DNA of 64,000 nucleotides. Origin: a bacterium (GTDB taxonomy: Bacteria; Elusimicrobiota; Elusimicrobia; UBA1565; UBA9628). The stretch covers positions 1 through 64,000 of the forward strand of contig JAJYOT010000003.1 of NCBI GenBank assembly GCA_021796015.1. Reading direction: 5' to 3'. The translations under genes were made by a program, and so were the position numbers. This document shows, piece after piece, positions 1 through 7,952 of the stretch. Each line of letters opens with the position of its first letter. The stretch's first letter is position 1. The notes beneath the pieces were generated by a model that was not told where the DNA came from, searched no databases, and saw only the letters and a program-made list of their open reading frames with translations.

Positions 1-1352
1 AAGCCGTTGTTCTCCAGAGCGTCGCGGAGTTCCGCCAAAACTTCCGCGATTGACGCCGAGACAGAAAATGCGTAGGAGCAATTAAGATCGGGATGCTGTT
101 TGGCTTGAGCGCCGGGTAAGCGAAGAATTCGGCCTACGATTTGTTCAATCGCCGTGGCCGAGCGGGTTTCTTTCAAACTGCACAGCACATAGGCAAAGGG
201 ACAATCCCAGCCCTCTCGCAATTTTTGGACCGTAATGATAAAACGCACGGGGCATTTCGCGGAATTAATGTTTCCCACGTCTTTTAGCTCATCAAGCGAG
301 CCGACCGAAATTTTAATCTGTTCTTTCGCGATAGCGAACTCCGAAACAAGACGCTCCCGCAAGGGCTCGCAGCCTTCGACTTTTTCGGCCTGGAGCAGAA
401 GGATCGGCCTCAAATACTCGCCGGTCTTTTGGGCCTCGATTGCCGCAAGGCGCTCAATGTCCGCGCGAACGCTGATAGCTTCTGAGAGCAATTGATCGCG
501 TTGACTTGGGTGGCGAGACACGACTCGCAGCGGCAATTTAACCATGTCGGCGGCCTTGAGTTCCGCCGCCGAAACGCGGTGAAGAACGTTTGACGGATGC
601 TTGGACCTTGCGGGTGTCGCCGTGAACTCGACAATGCAAGAAGGCGCGACATTGCCCAGCATCTCAAAGGAGAGATCGGTTCGGGCGTTGTGCGCTTCAT
701 CCACGATTAAAACCGGACGCCGCAGGCGCAAAACGTTGACGAGCGACGGAATCGGCTTTCCATCGGGACCGGCTTGAAGTTCGGCCAAGCGGTCCGCGGG
801 AATATTGAGGAAATGTTCGGCTAAAGCCCCGGCCTGGGCATAAACCTTGCGGCCCGTCGTGTCTTCGACGCGAAAAGACTGTATTGTAGCGACAATGATC
901 ACGGTTTGGCCGTCAATTGCGGCGCGCGACAAACGCAGCGCCTCTTCAATAGTCACGACTTCGACCGAGCCGCAGGCAAGCTCAAGCGCGCGCCGGTAAG
1001 GATGCCGAGGATCGCGCAGAGCATCGGCGGTTTGATCCAATATCGTATTGGTCGGGACCAGCCAGAGAGCCGCGGTTTTGTCCGCGTGAAGAAGTTCGTT
1101 CATCGCAATGCCGACAGCATGGCAAGCCAGCAGCGTCTTTCCGCCACCGGTGGGAACGCGAAGACAAACATAGGGCATCCCCGGCGGCAAGCCTTCCGCG
1201 TTGACCGGCAGATACGGAACAGGCTCCGCGCTTCCGTTTTTGACTTGCACGGCCTGAAACGCCGCCTCGGGCCGTCCGTCCCGGGAACACTGGCGAAAAA
1301 AATCGCGCAAGGAGTCGAGAACTCGAACCTGATAATCCTTGAGCGTGATCAT
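1..1352 (-). CDS. Type III restriction endonuclease Res subunit (partial, C-terminus cut by window start)
   Basis: DEAD/DEAH-type translocase of a type III restriction-modification system; with Mod it cleaves DNA after ATP-driven communication between sites. I translated the minus strand from the ATG at 1350-1352. The frame stays open to base 1, giving about 450 residues. Visible motifs: Walker A VPTGGGKT (about residues 66-73), DEAH box IVDEAH (about 216-221), TATP (about 244-247), and a helicase motif VI-like EQIVGRILRLPGA near residue 405. The start ATG overlaps the mod stop by four bases (ATGA), so the two are translationally coupled. The C-terminal nuclease domain is expected left of base 1 and is not seen. 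Family assignment rests on helicase motifs plus the adjacent Mod; a generic DEAD-box restriction subunit is the only real alternative. Confidence 0.88.
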   Translation of the reverse strand, partial: MITLKDYQVRVLDSLRDFFRQCSRDGRPEAAFQAVQVKNGSAEPVPYLPVNAEGLPPGMPYVCLRVPTGGGKTLLACHAVGIAMNELLHADKTAALWLVPTNTILDQTADALRDPRHPYRRALELACGSVEVVTIEEALRLSRAAIDGQTVIIVATIQSFRVEDTTGRKVYAQAGALAEHFLNIPADRLAELQAGPDGKPIPSLVNVLRLRRPVLIVDEAHNARTDLSFEMLGNVAPSCIVEFTATPARSKHPSNVLHRVSAAELKAADMVKLPLRVVSRHPSQRDQLLSEAISVRADIERLAAIEAQKTGEYLRPILLLQAEKVEGCEPLRERLVSEFAIAKEQIKISVGSLDELKDVGNINSAKCPVRFIITVQKLREGWDCPFAYVLCSLKETRSATAIEQIVGRILRLPGAQAKQHPDLNCSYAFSVSASIAEVLAELRDALENNG

Positions 1353-2944
1353 GAAACTTTGACCTCGTAGGGCGTTTGACGCACGATGATTTTCTCGGAC
1401 CGCAGACGATCGGGAGCGAGAAGGTTCCCCGCGCAGTAGATGACTTTTTGGCCCTCAAATTTTGGAAGTTGGGCGAGAACCTGGCGAGTGAGAACGTTCC
1501 CCCCATTCGCGCTTTTGTCGCCAAGAATCCCGTTGTAAAGCAGGTAGATGCCGAGGCCGTGGTGGTCGCCAATAAGCGGCGACTTCGTGACGCGCTCGCG
1601 CGGCAAAGGCTCGCCTGTTTCCGTAAAGTAAACATGGCGCGCGAGATCGGAAAAACTGACCGTCTCGCGAATTTTTCCATCGCGGTCAAATAAAGGCTCC
1701 CCTAATTCGCAAAAGCGAAAACCGCCGCCGAGGCCCTCGACCTTTTCTCCTTTGAGATTCTTATACCCTTCAATGACGCGGCGCACGCGCTCGGCCGTGA
1801 CTTCGCGGGCGATCTTTGGTTCCATCTCCACAAGAATGAAACGGCGATTTCCGCCATCCTCCTTGTTTAGGCTAAGGGTTGCGTGAGCGGCTGTTCCTGA
1901 TCCCGCGAAAGAGTCAAGGATCATATCGCCGGGAACTGTGGCGATTTGGAGAATGCGCTTAAGTAGTCGCACTGGTTTTGGCGTATCGAAAACGCCTTGT
2001 GCTTCAAATAAATCCAGAAGCTCTTTCTTGGCTTCTTGGCTGTGCCCGACCTCGTCATTCGGCCACCAAGTCCACGATGAGACACCTTCGGATTCAGAAA
2101 GGAATGTTTTTCGGCGCGGCACTCCATTCCCTTCCTTACCAAACCAAATCCTATTTTCCGCGACGAGTTTATGGAACACTTCTTCGACATTTTTCCAGCA
2201 TGTTCCTATCGCAGGCTTGACCTTCCTTCCTGATGGTGTCGTTATTTCATACATCTGACGTGGGCGGACACCTTGGGCCGAGTAGTCCGATGAAACCCAT
2301 GGACCACGCGGGTCATTATCGGGATTCTTAAACGTTGCGCGTTGTTTTTCAGTCTGAGGCACCTTGTTTAGAGTCAGGCAATCGCGATTCATCGCGAAAC
2401 AGAAGATATGCTCATGTGCGTCGCTTAGAAGCAATCGTGCGTCGGGAGAAGTGCGCTTTTGCCAAAGGATGTCTGCGACAAAATTTCTCGCTCCAAAAAC
2501 TTCATCCATTAGTAATCGGCAGTGTCCGGCTTCGTTGTCATCGAGACTAATGAAAATCACCCCATCCTCGCGGAGAAATTGTCTAAGCATGGCAAGACGC
2601 GGATACATCATGCACAACCACCGGTCATGTCTATCAAGGGTTTCTCCCTCTCCCCCCACTACCTTGCCAAGCCATTCCGTGATCAGCGGGCTTTTCACGT
2701 TGTCATTGTAGGCCCAGCCCTCGTTTCCCGTGTTATATGGCGGGTCGATGTAAATGCACTTCACTTGCCCCGCATAGTAAGGCAGCAAGGCCTTAAGCGC
2801 GACGAGATTATCTCCCTGGACAATCAGATTCCTGTCCCCGGTTTTTCCGCAGCCAAGATCGGGAACATCCTTGAGTAAATGAAAAGGGACACGATGATGG
2901 TGATTGACAACCGCGTCTTTCCCGATCCAATTCAGCGTAGGCAT
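1349..2944 (-). CDS. Type III DNA adenine methyltransferase Mod
   Basis: Site-specific N6-adenine methyltransferase that recognises and modifies the target of the type III system; Res needs it for specificity. The 531-residue protein has catalytic motif IV DPPYNTG at about 67-73 and the S-adenosylmethionine motif I DSFAGSGT at about 344-351. DPPY before FxGxG is the beta-class order. The region between the motifs would hold target recognition. The start ATG at 2944 has an AGGAA ribosome site about 8 bases upstream. The gene is first in the mod-res pair and overlaps res by four bases. Recognition sequence cannot be read from the protein. Confidence 0.93.
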   Translation of the reverse strand: MPTLNWIGKDAVVNHHHRVPFHLLKDVPDLGCGKTGDRNLIVQGDNLVALKALLPYYAGQVKCIYIDPPYNTGNEGWAYNDNVKSPLITEWLGKVVGGEGETLDRHDRWLCMMYPRLAMLRQFLREDGVIFISLDDNEAGHCRLLMDEVFGARNFVADILWQKRTSPDARLLLSDAHEHIFCFAMNRDCLTLNKVPQTEKQRATFKNPDNDPRGPWVSSDYSAQGVRPRQMYEITTPSGRKVKPAIGTCWKNVEEVFHKLVAENRIWFGKEGNGVPRRKTFLSESEGVSSWTWWPNDEVGHSQEAKKELLDLFEAQGVFDTPKPVRLLKRILQIATVPGDMILDSFAGSGTAAHATLSLNKEDGGNRRFILVEMEPKIAREVTAERVRRVIEGYKNLKGEKVEGLGGGFRFCELGEPLFDRDGKIRETVSFSDLARHVYFTETGEPLPRERVTKSPLIGDHHGLGIYLLYNGILGDKSANGGNVLTRQVLAQLPKFEGQKVIYCAGNLLAPDRLRSEKIIVRQTPYEVKVS

Positions 2945-3091
2945 CGCTATTTCCTAAGATAGAATTTTACTATTTTGCCGGTCTCTTATCGTTAACTGGG
3001 AAATGGAAAGAGGCTGTGGGCCACAATTTCAGGTCAGATATTATGCATCTTAAAAAAAATAGTCGCATATAATCTAGTCACTCCGATTGGT

Positions 3092-3943
3092 CTAGCGGAG
3101 GTCCGATGGGACTAAGTTGGAAATTCTTGTTTCTGCTTCTGCCCTGATGGCCTGCGATCTTGAATGAATGTAATTGTACAACCAAAAAGCTACAGCAACT
3201 AGGCACAATATCTTTAGAATCCTAGTAATAATTTTTTTAAAACGAGGTGGAGAATAAAGCCTCAAGGGGGGCATTAGCATAGTGCTAAATACTCCCCCAA
3301 GTATACCCCAAATTATAGGTCCAATTTTTTTTAGAACAACTTGCCAGACCGAAATTCCAAACAGTGAACGATTGTTGCCTATTTTACCAACTCCTTCGAT
3401 CACGCCAGAAATAACGATATTTGATTTGGGATCTCCCTCATAAATTAATTGAAAGGCAGCGCCATCTCCCTGTTCTAGAATTTTGAATGTTAGTGAAAGC
3501 TCATTAGAAGATGTCTTCTTTAATTTTATGCCTGTTACTAAACGTGACTCCTTTAGAATTCCACTACTTAAAATCCGAGCAGTCTTATCTGTTAGAGAGA
3601 TTTTAATTGGCTCTAAAACTTCTTCCGCTTTAATCGGAAGTTTCCCATCGTTCCAGAAATAAAAACGGGCGGCAGTGAGATCACTCTTGATCTTGATTTC
3701 CTGATTTGAGGAGGATCGATAATAAACAGAAAGAGCGTTTGTTTTTATTTTTTTGGAACTTAATATCTCTGCGCGGATAGGTTCAACAATAAAGATAGGA
3801 TTTCTTTCTGCGAGTCCCTGCTGATACCAGTAGTATCCAAATAATAATCCTAATATCGCGAGGCTAATACTTAAAATATTAGCCCAATTTTGCTTAATCG
3901 AATTAATCACTTGATTTATATTATATGTATTGGCCAGTAACAA
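3092..3943 (-). CDS. Hypothetical membrane protein, three predicted transmembrane segments
   Basis: A 283-residue protein that I do not recognise. It has one hydrophobic segment at about residues 23-42, a soluble middle of about 150 residues rich in beta-type sequence, and two hydrophobic segments near 205-225 and 240-262. The likely topology places the middle domain on one side of the inner membrane. The gene is clearly richer in A+T than the restriction genes on its left and uses many ATA/AAT/TTA codons, a sign of separate acquisition. It stands alone between the type III system and a dispersed repeat. No catalytic motif is visible. Confidence 0.7.
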   Translation of the reverse strand: MLLANTYNINQVINSIKQNWANILSISLAILGLLFGYYWYQQGLAERNPIFIVEPIRAEILSSKKIKTNALSVYYRSSSNQEIKIKSDLTAARFYFWNDGKLPIKAEEVLEPIKISLTDKTARILSSGILKESRLVTGIKLKKTSSNELSLTFKILEQGDGAAFQLIYEGDPKSNIVISGVIEGVGKIGNNRSLFGISVWQVVLKKIGPIIWGILGGVFSTMLMPPLRLYSPPRFKKIITRILKILCLVAVAFWLYNYIHSRSQAIRAEAETRISNLVPSDLR

Positions 3944-3992
3944 AGCGACCGACGCGCCGCCAATCTCAGTTAAAAAGGAAATCGGTATAAAT

Positions 3993-4120
3993 TCCAGGAG
4001 TAGCGTGCGTAATTAAAGTAGCGTGGTGTTTCCTCGCGGGCGGCCTCTGATTTTTTAGTTTCCCACCATCGTGATGGAAATACGGCAAATCGAGGGCGCC
4101 GCACTTAATTCTTCTGCTTG
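3993..4120. repeat. Dispersed ~130 bp repeat, left copy flanking the kinase cassette
   Basis: This block matches 6957-7087 in the same orientation, roughly 85 percent by eye, with a few small gaps. The best-conserved core is CGCGGGCGGCCTCTGATTTT followed by TTAGTTTCCC, and the copies end together at TTAATTCTTCTGCTTG. The two copies bracket three genes. Short reading frames across it share a similar peptide in both copies but look like by-products of the repeat. The rest of 3944-4278 shows no supportable gene; a GGATTCCGGCTTTCGCC motif lies near 4180. Confidence 0.8.
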
Positions 4121-4278
4121 CGCCAGAGCTCCAATTTTTGAGAACGAGAAGAACCCGCATGGCTTTCCGTGGGATATGGATTCCGGCTTTCGCCGAAGTG
4201 GCGGCGGCGGATTACGGGAGCTTGTGGGCCGCGGCGATCAAAACACGACTAACAAAAGCAATAAATTAATACAATACC

Positions 4279-5181
4279 ATGATGATATTTAGGGTTCCCG
4301 AATCCCGTTCCGTCTCAATGGCATTTCCCGAACTTCGGGATATCGTTAAGATTCAACATGGCGGCTTTAAGGCTGTCTACTCAGTCATTGTGGAAGACAA
4401 GAAGGAAGCTCTCAAACTGGTATTTATTCCGCCGGTTTCCGATATCCGCAACGAGGAAGACCTTCCGCGCCAGAAAGAGATCAAAGGACGCATTCGCCGA
4501 GAAATTAATCTCCTCGCAAAACTAAAACGGCCTGAGATCGTAAAACTTGGGGCTCTTGCGCCAAAGGAAATTCAGATTGACGGACAGGACTTTATTGCTT
4601 ACTCGGAAGAATTTCTTGAAGGGAAAAATCTATGGAATATTCTTCGGTCTGGCGGCACGAAACCGGACGAGAACGAGTTGCGGTCGCTGTTTACCTCCTT
4701 GCTCAACGCAATTAAAGAGCTGTGGGAGCATAAGACTGTCCACAGAGATATTAAACCTCACAACATAATAAAACTGGCCGATCCGGATCGGCCATTCGTT
4801 CTGCTTGATTTCGGAATCGCCTTCGTCATTGGAGAAACAGCCCTGACCGACGCCGGATTCCCAAGAACCAACCGCTACATGGCCCCCGAGATGATTCAGC
4901 CGAATTTTCGCGACAGCTTGGACTATCGAAGCGATCTCTATACGACGGCGTTGACCATTTATGAGTATGGGGCTCAGCGTCATCCGATTGCTGGAAATCC
5001 GGAAGACCCGATGCTTACGATCAGCCGTGCGATCAGGGAAATTCCCTCGCCATTAAAAGATCATCGGCCAGACTTATCATCTGAATTTTGTGATACGATT
5101 GATCAGTTGTTAAAGAAAAGACCCTCTCTGCGGCCCGCGAACTTAGAGACGCTTCTGGCCAAAGCCGGACTCTCATCATGA
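4279..5181 (+). CDS. Hanks-type Ser/Thr protein kinase
   Basis: Cytosolic eukaryotic-like protein kinase of 300 residues with no membrane segment and no sensor domain. All key elements are present: Gly-loop-like QHGGFKAVY (about 26-34), ATP-anchoring Lys46 in EALKLVF, a probable helix-C Glu75, catalytic HRDIKPHN (155-162), metal-binding DFG (177-179) and APE (202-204). The activation segment is short. ATG at 4279 is the longest start; an ATG at 4318 (MAFPEL) would still keep the whole kinase fold, and neither has a clear ribosome site. The stop overlaps the next start (ATGA), so the kinase and the 401-residue protein are coupled and probably act together. Target unknown. Confidence 0.92.
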   Translation: MMIFRVPESRSVSMAFPELRDIVKIQHGGFKAVYSVIVEDKKEALKLVFIPPVSDIRNEEDLPRQKEIKGRIRREINLLAKLKRPEIVKLGALAPKEIQIDGQDFIAYSEEFLEGKNLWNILRSGGTKPDENELRSLFTSLLNAIKELWEHKTVHRDIKPHNIIKLADPDRPFVLLDFGIAFVIGETALTDAGFPRTNRYMAPEMIQPNFRDSLDYRSDLYTTALTIYEYGAQRHPIAGNPEDPMLTISRAIREIPSPLKDHRPDLSSEFCDTIDQLLKKRPSLRPANLETLLAKAGLSS

Positions 5182-6383
5182 AATTATTCGCGCAACACGG
5201 AGCTCAAACGGGCCAAAAAATTGAAAGCGGTATTAAGCAGAACCTGCTTGATGGCGTTATTTATAGCCCGAAAGATATTGCGATGACCAAGCTCGGGGAA
5301 GAGTTAAAGAATCTCAATAAAAGCCACCCTCAGTTGGAGAGGCTCCTTGATCCGCAATTCTACGCTTGCTTCGCGGCCGCCAACGCAGAGGCAAGATTGG
5401 GATTTCTTGAGGATGAATACGCGGCTTATTTCGGCCCTAAATCACGAAGAGAGTTAGAGCGCGAAATGGCGGTCCGCGATATTCTTAAACGCTCCCTTCA
5501 GTTTCAGAAGAACCTAGATGTCAGCGCTTTTATCGCGCCGAACATCCTTATCCCTCGCTCGCTAAACTCTATTGAATCAGTTATCGCTAAAAATTTTATT
5601 CGGAGCGCTGCGGCGGAGCATGCGGAACTCAAAGACCCGCGCCGCTTGCTGGTTACTCTCGCCATATCGAGGGACGCTCTTATTGATAAACAGGAATTGG
5701 CCGAGTTTTTAAACGAGATTACCGTTCTTGAAAATCCTCCCGCTGGATTTTACTTGCTTGTGGCGGCCAACTCTTCCGAAGTCCGGGGCGAAATTTGCAA
5801 CGCCGAAACGCTGTCGGCCTGGATGCTCGTAAACCATACGCTTAAAATCAATGGATTTGAGATTATCAATGGTTTTTCGGATGTATTCTCTCCACTCCTG
5901 GGCGCTGCGGGAGCGGATGCGGGCTGTACTGGATGGTTCTCCAACCTCCGCTTGTTTTCTCTTGGGCGGTTTGGGCCATCAAGCGGAGGGCGCCTCCCGA
6001 TTCCTCGCTATCTCAGCAAAAGATTGCTTAACAGGATAACCTTCTCGGAACTGGATGCCATTCGAAATCGCTTTCCAGCTGTCCTCAATGGACTGGAAAC
6101 CGATAGTCTTTATAAAACCGACGGTTCCGAGCCTCAGCGAAATCAGGAAGTATTCCAATCATGGGAAACGATCCGCGCGTTGAATAAAGAAATAGTGAAA
6201 TCCAGCGTTCGAGACAGCCTTCTCTCTTGGAATAAGGCTTTGGATGAGGCCGAGAAGACTTATACCGAAATCAGACGCGCAAACTATTCCCTTGATACAA
6301 AGTCAGGCGATTCGCACCTGGAGCCGATTCGTGAAGCCGTGAATCTATTTGCGCGGGCCGCGGAGATCAAACTTTCGGCGTAG
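5178..6383 (+). CDS. Unknown 401-residue partner of the kinase, possible TIM-barrel-like fold
   Basis: I do not recognise the family. The protein has no membrane segment or signal peptide. Its alternating pattern, with strands ending in small or polar residues such as LLDGVIYSPKD (about 24-34), LLDPQFYACF, GFYLLVAANSSE and IINGF, followed by helices, suggests an alpha/beta barrel, which is only an inference. A Gly/Ser-rich stretch around residues 255-275 is followed by RYLSKRLLNRIT. The last 80 residues are helical and charged. It overlaps the kinase stop by four bases, so it is a likely substrate or effector of that kinase. Its 3' end overlaps the convergent nuclease-like gene by 39 bases. 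Confidence 0.75.
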   Translation: MKLFAQHGAQTGQKIESGIKQNLLDGVIYSPKDIAMTKLGEELKNLNKSHPQLERLLDPQFYACFAAANAEARLGFLEDEYAAYFGPKSRRELEREMAVRDILKRSLQFQKNLDVSAFIAPNILIPRSLNSIESVIAKNFIRSAAAEHAELKDPRRLLVTLAISRDALIDKQELAEFLNEITVLENPPAGFYLLVAANSSEVRGEICNAETLSAWMLVNHTLKINGFEIINGFSDVFSPLLGAAGADAGCTGWFSNLRLFSLGRFGPSSGGRLPIPRYLSKRLLNRITFSELDAIRNRFPAVLNGLETDSLYKTDGSEPQRNQEVFQSWETIRALNKEIVKSSVRDSLLSWNKALDEAEKTYTEIRRANYSLDTKSGDSHLEPIREAVNLFARAAEIKLSA

Positions 6384-6899
6384 AACCTCAAGCGCGCGTA
6401 AGTGCGCAGAGGGGTTTTTGGGGCGCCTGGGTCTCGGAGTAAAAATCTTGGAAATTTTATCCATGTCCTTATGAAAAATCCAAAGGCCAATGCCAAGGTC
6501 CTTAAATAATGGTAAAGCCGGTTTGGCGGCATCCCCCGCTTTCTTTGGCAACACAATGATCGTTCTATCCGAAAAATAAGTGTAGCGGTAGGCTTGGCGA
6601 AGGGCACGGCGCCAATCACTCAGTTTCATCTCAAAAGCCGTAATAGTGTCAGGCAACTGACGACTATGAATAGCGTTCCCCTTACCGTTACGCGTACGAT
6701 CTTGGGCCCAGACAAAATCCGCAATACCGTAGCCAGGCATGATGAACTCATGCCCTCCAATGCCGCGGGTTTCCGCCAAAGAAAGAAAAGCCCGCTGAAA
6801 CGCCCTAGAGAAATGAGTCTCGCCGCTTCGTCTTGAGGAAATGCCTGGAAGATTGCGCTGCGGATGACGAACACAGAAAATCTTTATTTGCGGTGTCAT
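6345..6899 (-). CDS. PD-(D/E)XK nuclease-like protein
   Basis: A 184-residue protein with a candidate restriction-type nuclease core. Counting from the ATG at 6897-6899, Asp61 sits in GIADFVW. It is followed after a gap by the E-x-K signature FEMKLSDW (Glu90, Lys92) and then RRALRQAYRY, in which the Gln is typical of the helix after the ExK strand. A strand IIVLP follows. A GTG three bases upstream is possible, but the ATG is preferred. A perfect TATAAT lies 11 bases upstream of the ATG, with no ribosome site between. The gene faces the kinase pair and overlaps it by 39 bases. Substrate unknown; the fold call rests on motif order only. Confidence 0.68.
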   Translation of the reverse strand: MTPQIKIFCVRHPQRNLPGISSRRSGETHFSRAFQRAFLSLAETRGIGGHEFIMPGYGIADFVWAQDRTRNGKGNAIHSRQLPDTITAFEMKLSDWRRALRQAYRYTYFSDRTIIVLPKKAGDAAKPALPLFKDLGIGLWIFHKDMDKISKIFTPRPRRPKNPSAHLRALEVLRRKFDLRGPRK

Positions 6900-6910
6900 C
6901 ACTGGTAGTC

Positions 6911-6916
6911 ATTATA
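6911..6916 (-). promoter_or_regulatory. -10 element TATAAT for the nuclease-like gene
   Basis: Read on the minus strand this is a perfect TATAAT ending 11 bases before the ATG at 6899, so the transcript would start within about five bases of the start codon. A weak -35 (TTGCAG) lies 18 bases upstream. Near-leaderless expression is implied. Confidence 0.5.
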
Positions 6917-6956
6917 CGTACTTTCGGAATGCCCCTGCAAATTTTTTTCGAGAAAC

Positions 6957-7087
6957 TCCAGGAACAGCATGCGCAATTCAAGTAGTGGGATATTCCCTCG
7001 CGGGCGGCCTCTGATTTTTTAGTTTCCCCCTCCCATCATGATAGAAACACGGCAAATCGGGGGCGCCGCGCTTAATTCTTCTGCTTG
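6957..7087. repeat. Dispersed ~130 bp repeat, right copy flanking the kinase cassette
   Basis: Right-hand partner of 3993-4120, same orientation. It keeps the conserved core and the TTAATTCTTCTGCTTG end. It joins directly to the sigma-factor remnant at about 7090, so one edge of the repeat is sharply defined here. Whether it is a mobile unit or an ordinary intergenic family member cannot be told from two copies. Confidence 0.8.
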
Positions 7088-7089
7088 TG

Positions 7090-7330
7090 GGAACGCCGTT
7101 TTTAAAATGTGCAGTTTTGGCCGTTTGAAAGTATCCAGAAATGGCCGTTATGATGGTCAGATACCAGGCTGAAAACGAACGCAAGGGGTCGTATTGATTC
7201 CAACTCCTCAGAACCCGAAAGTTCGCCTCCTGGACCAAGTCCCGCGCCTCATCTAAACTTTTAGTCAGATTGCAGGCGAACGCCAAAGGCTCCACAAAAG
7301 GCCGAGTTCAACCGCCAAGTGGCCGCGCAT
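7090..7330 (-). pseudogene. ECF-type sigma factor remnant (region 2 only)
   Basis: The minus-strand translation contains FACNLTKSLDEARDLVQEA followed by FRVLRSWNQYDPLRSFSAW. This is the usual region 2 pattern of extracytoplasmic-function sigma factors (NLT..xEEAEDLVQE.F....SW..YDP..PF.AW). Region 4, the DNA-binding part, is missing, because the frame runs into the dispersed repeat at 7087. No proper start is seen upstream. The piece is therefore a broken gene, probably truncated by whatever event brought in the repeat or cassette. Confidence 0.65.
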
Positions 7331-7351
7331 AAATAAAGGTCCCATATTTAC

Positions 7352-7383
7352 ATATTGCAAATTGTAATATTTTGGTGTATACT
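7352..7383 (+). promoter_or_regulatory. Promoter with overlapping imperfect palindrome, winged-helix/nucleotidyltransferase operon
   Basis: -35 TTGCAA at 7355-7360, a 17-base spacer, and -10 TATACT at 7378-7383. An imperfect palindrome with ATATT/AATAT ends spans 7352-7370 and covers the -35, so a repressor bound there would block polymerase. The ATG at 7392 is only 8 bases past the -10 and has no ribosome site, so the mRNA is probably leaderless. Confidence 0.65.
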
Positions 7384-7391
7384 ATCCGTAT

Positions 7392-7952
7392 ATGGCGATG
7401 AGAGTTATGCGGGGCATCAAGCCGCAGGATGTCTTGGTTCTTCTTAAGATCATGCTTTGGGAGAAAAAGCCCTGGCGGCATATGGATTTGGCCGAGGAGC
7501 TTGGGCTTTCACAAGCCGAGGTGAGTTTCGCCCTGGAGCGCTGCCGCCGCGCTGGGCTATTGGACTCATCCAAGAAGAAAATACTGCGTTTCCCTATTCT
7601 CGATTTTCTGGTTTACGGCTTGAGGTATGTCTATCCCGCGCAACCGGGACCGCTCTGCCGCGGCATGCCCACGGCCCATTCGGCGCCGCCGCTCTCTCAA
7701 ATGATCGTCTCGGACGAGCATGACCAATATGTCTGGCCATGGGATGAGGGAACGGTGCGTGGACAGGCCATTGAGCCTTTGTATGAGTCCGTTCCTTTCG
7801 CGGCGAAGAGAGACCCTAAACTCTACGAGTTCTTGGCCATGGTGGATGCTCTGCGTGTTGGCCGCGCCCGTGAGCGCGCCTTGGCGCTTCAAGAGATTAA
7901 GCGCCGATTTACTGGCAGCAAACGGCATAGTAATAATAATGAAAAACCTTGA
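7392..7952 (+). CDS. Winged-helix DNA-binding protein, putative antitoxin/regulator
   Basis: A 186-residue protein with a MarR-like winged helix near the N-terminus: MDLAEELGLSQAEVSFALER (about 31-50) is a clean helix-turn-helix with the recognition helix at SQAEVSFALERC. The C-terminal part (about 90-186) has no domain I can name. It is the first gene of a pair, overlapping the nucleotidyltransferase by 14 bases, and sits behind a promoter that overlaps a palindrome. This is the arrangement of an autoregulated toxin-antitoxin-like operon. An alternative start six bases downstream (ATG at 7398) is possible. The role as antitoxin is inferred from context only. Confidence 0.75.
   Translation: MAMRVMRGIKPQDVLVLLKIMLWEKKPWRHMDLAEELGLSQAEVSFALERCRRAGLLDSSKKKILRFPILDFLVYGLRYVYPAQPGPLCRGMPTAHSAPPLSQMIVSDEHDQYVWPWDEGTVRGQAIEPLYESVPFAAKRDPKLYEFLAMVDALRVGRARERALALQEIKRRFTGSKRHSNNNEKP

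Noticed and set aside
982..1689. A 235-residue minus-strand frame across the res-mod junction
   Set aside because: It lies in another frame across the real Res and Mod genes, lacks domain motifs and is basic and Ser/Arg-rich, as out-of-frame reading of this DNA tends to be.
4071..4292. A 73-residue ORF across the left dispersed repeat
   Set aside because: It begins inside the repeat, has no ribosome site or domain, and runs into the kinase start.
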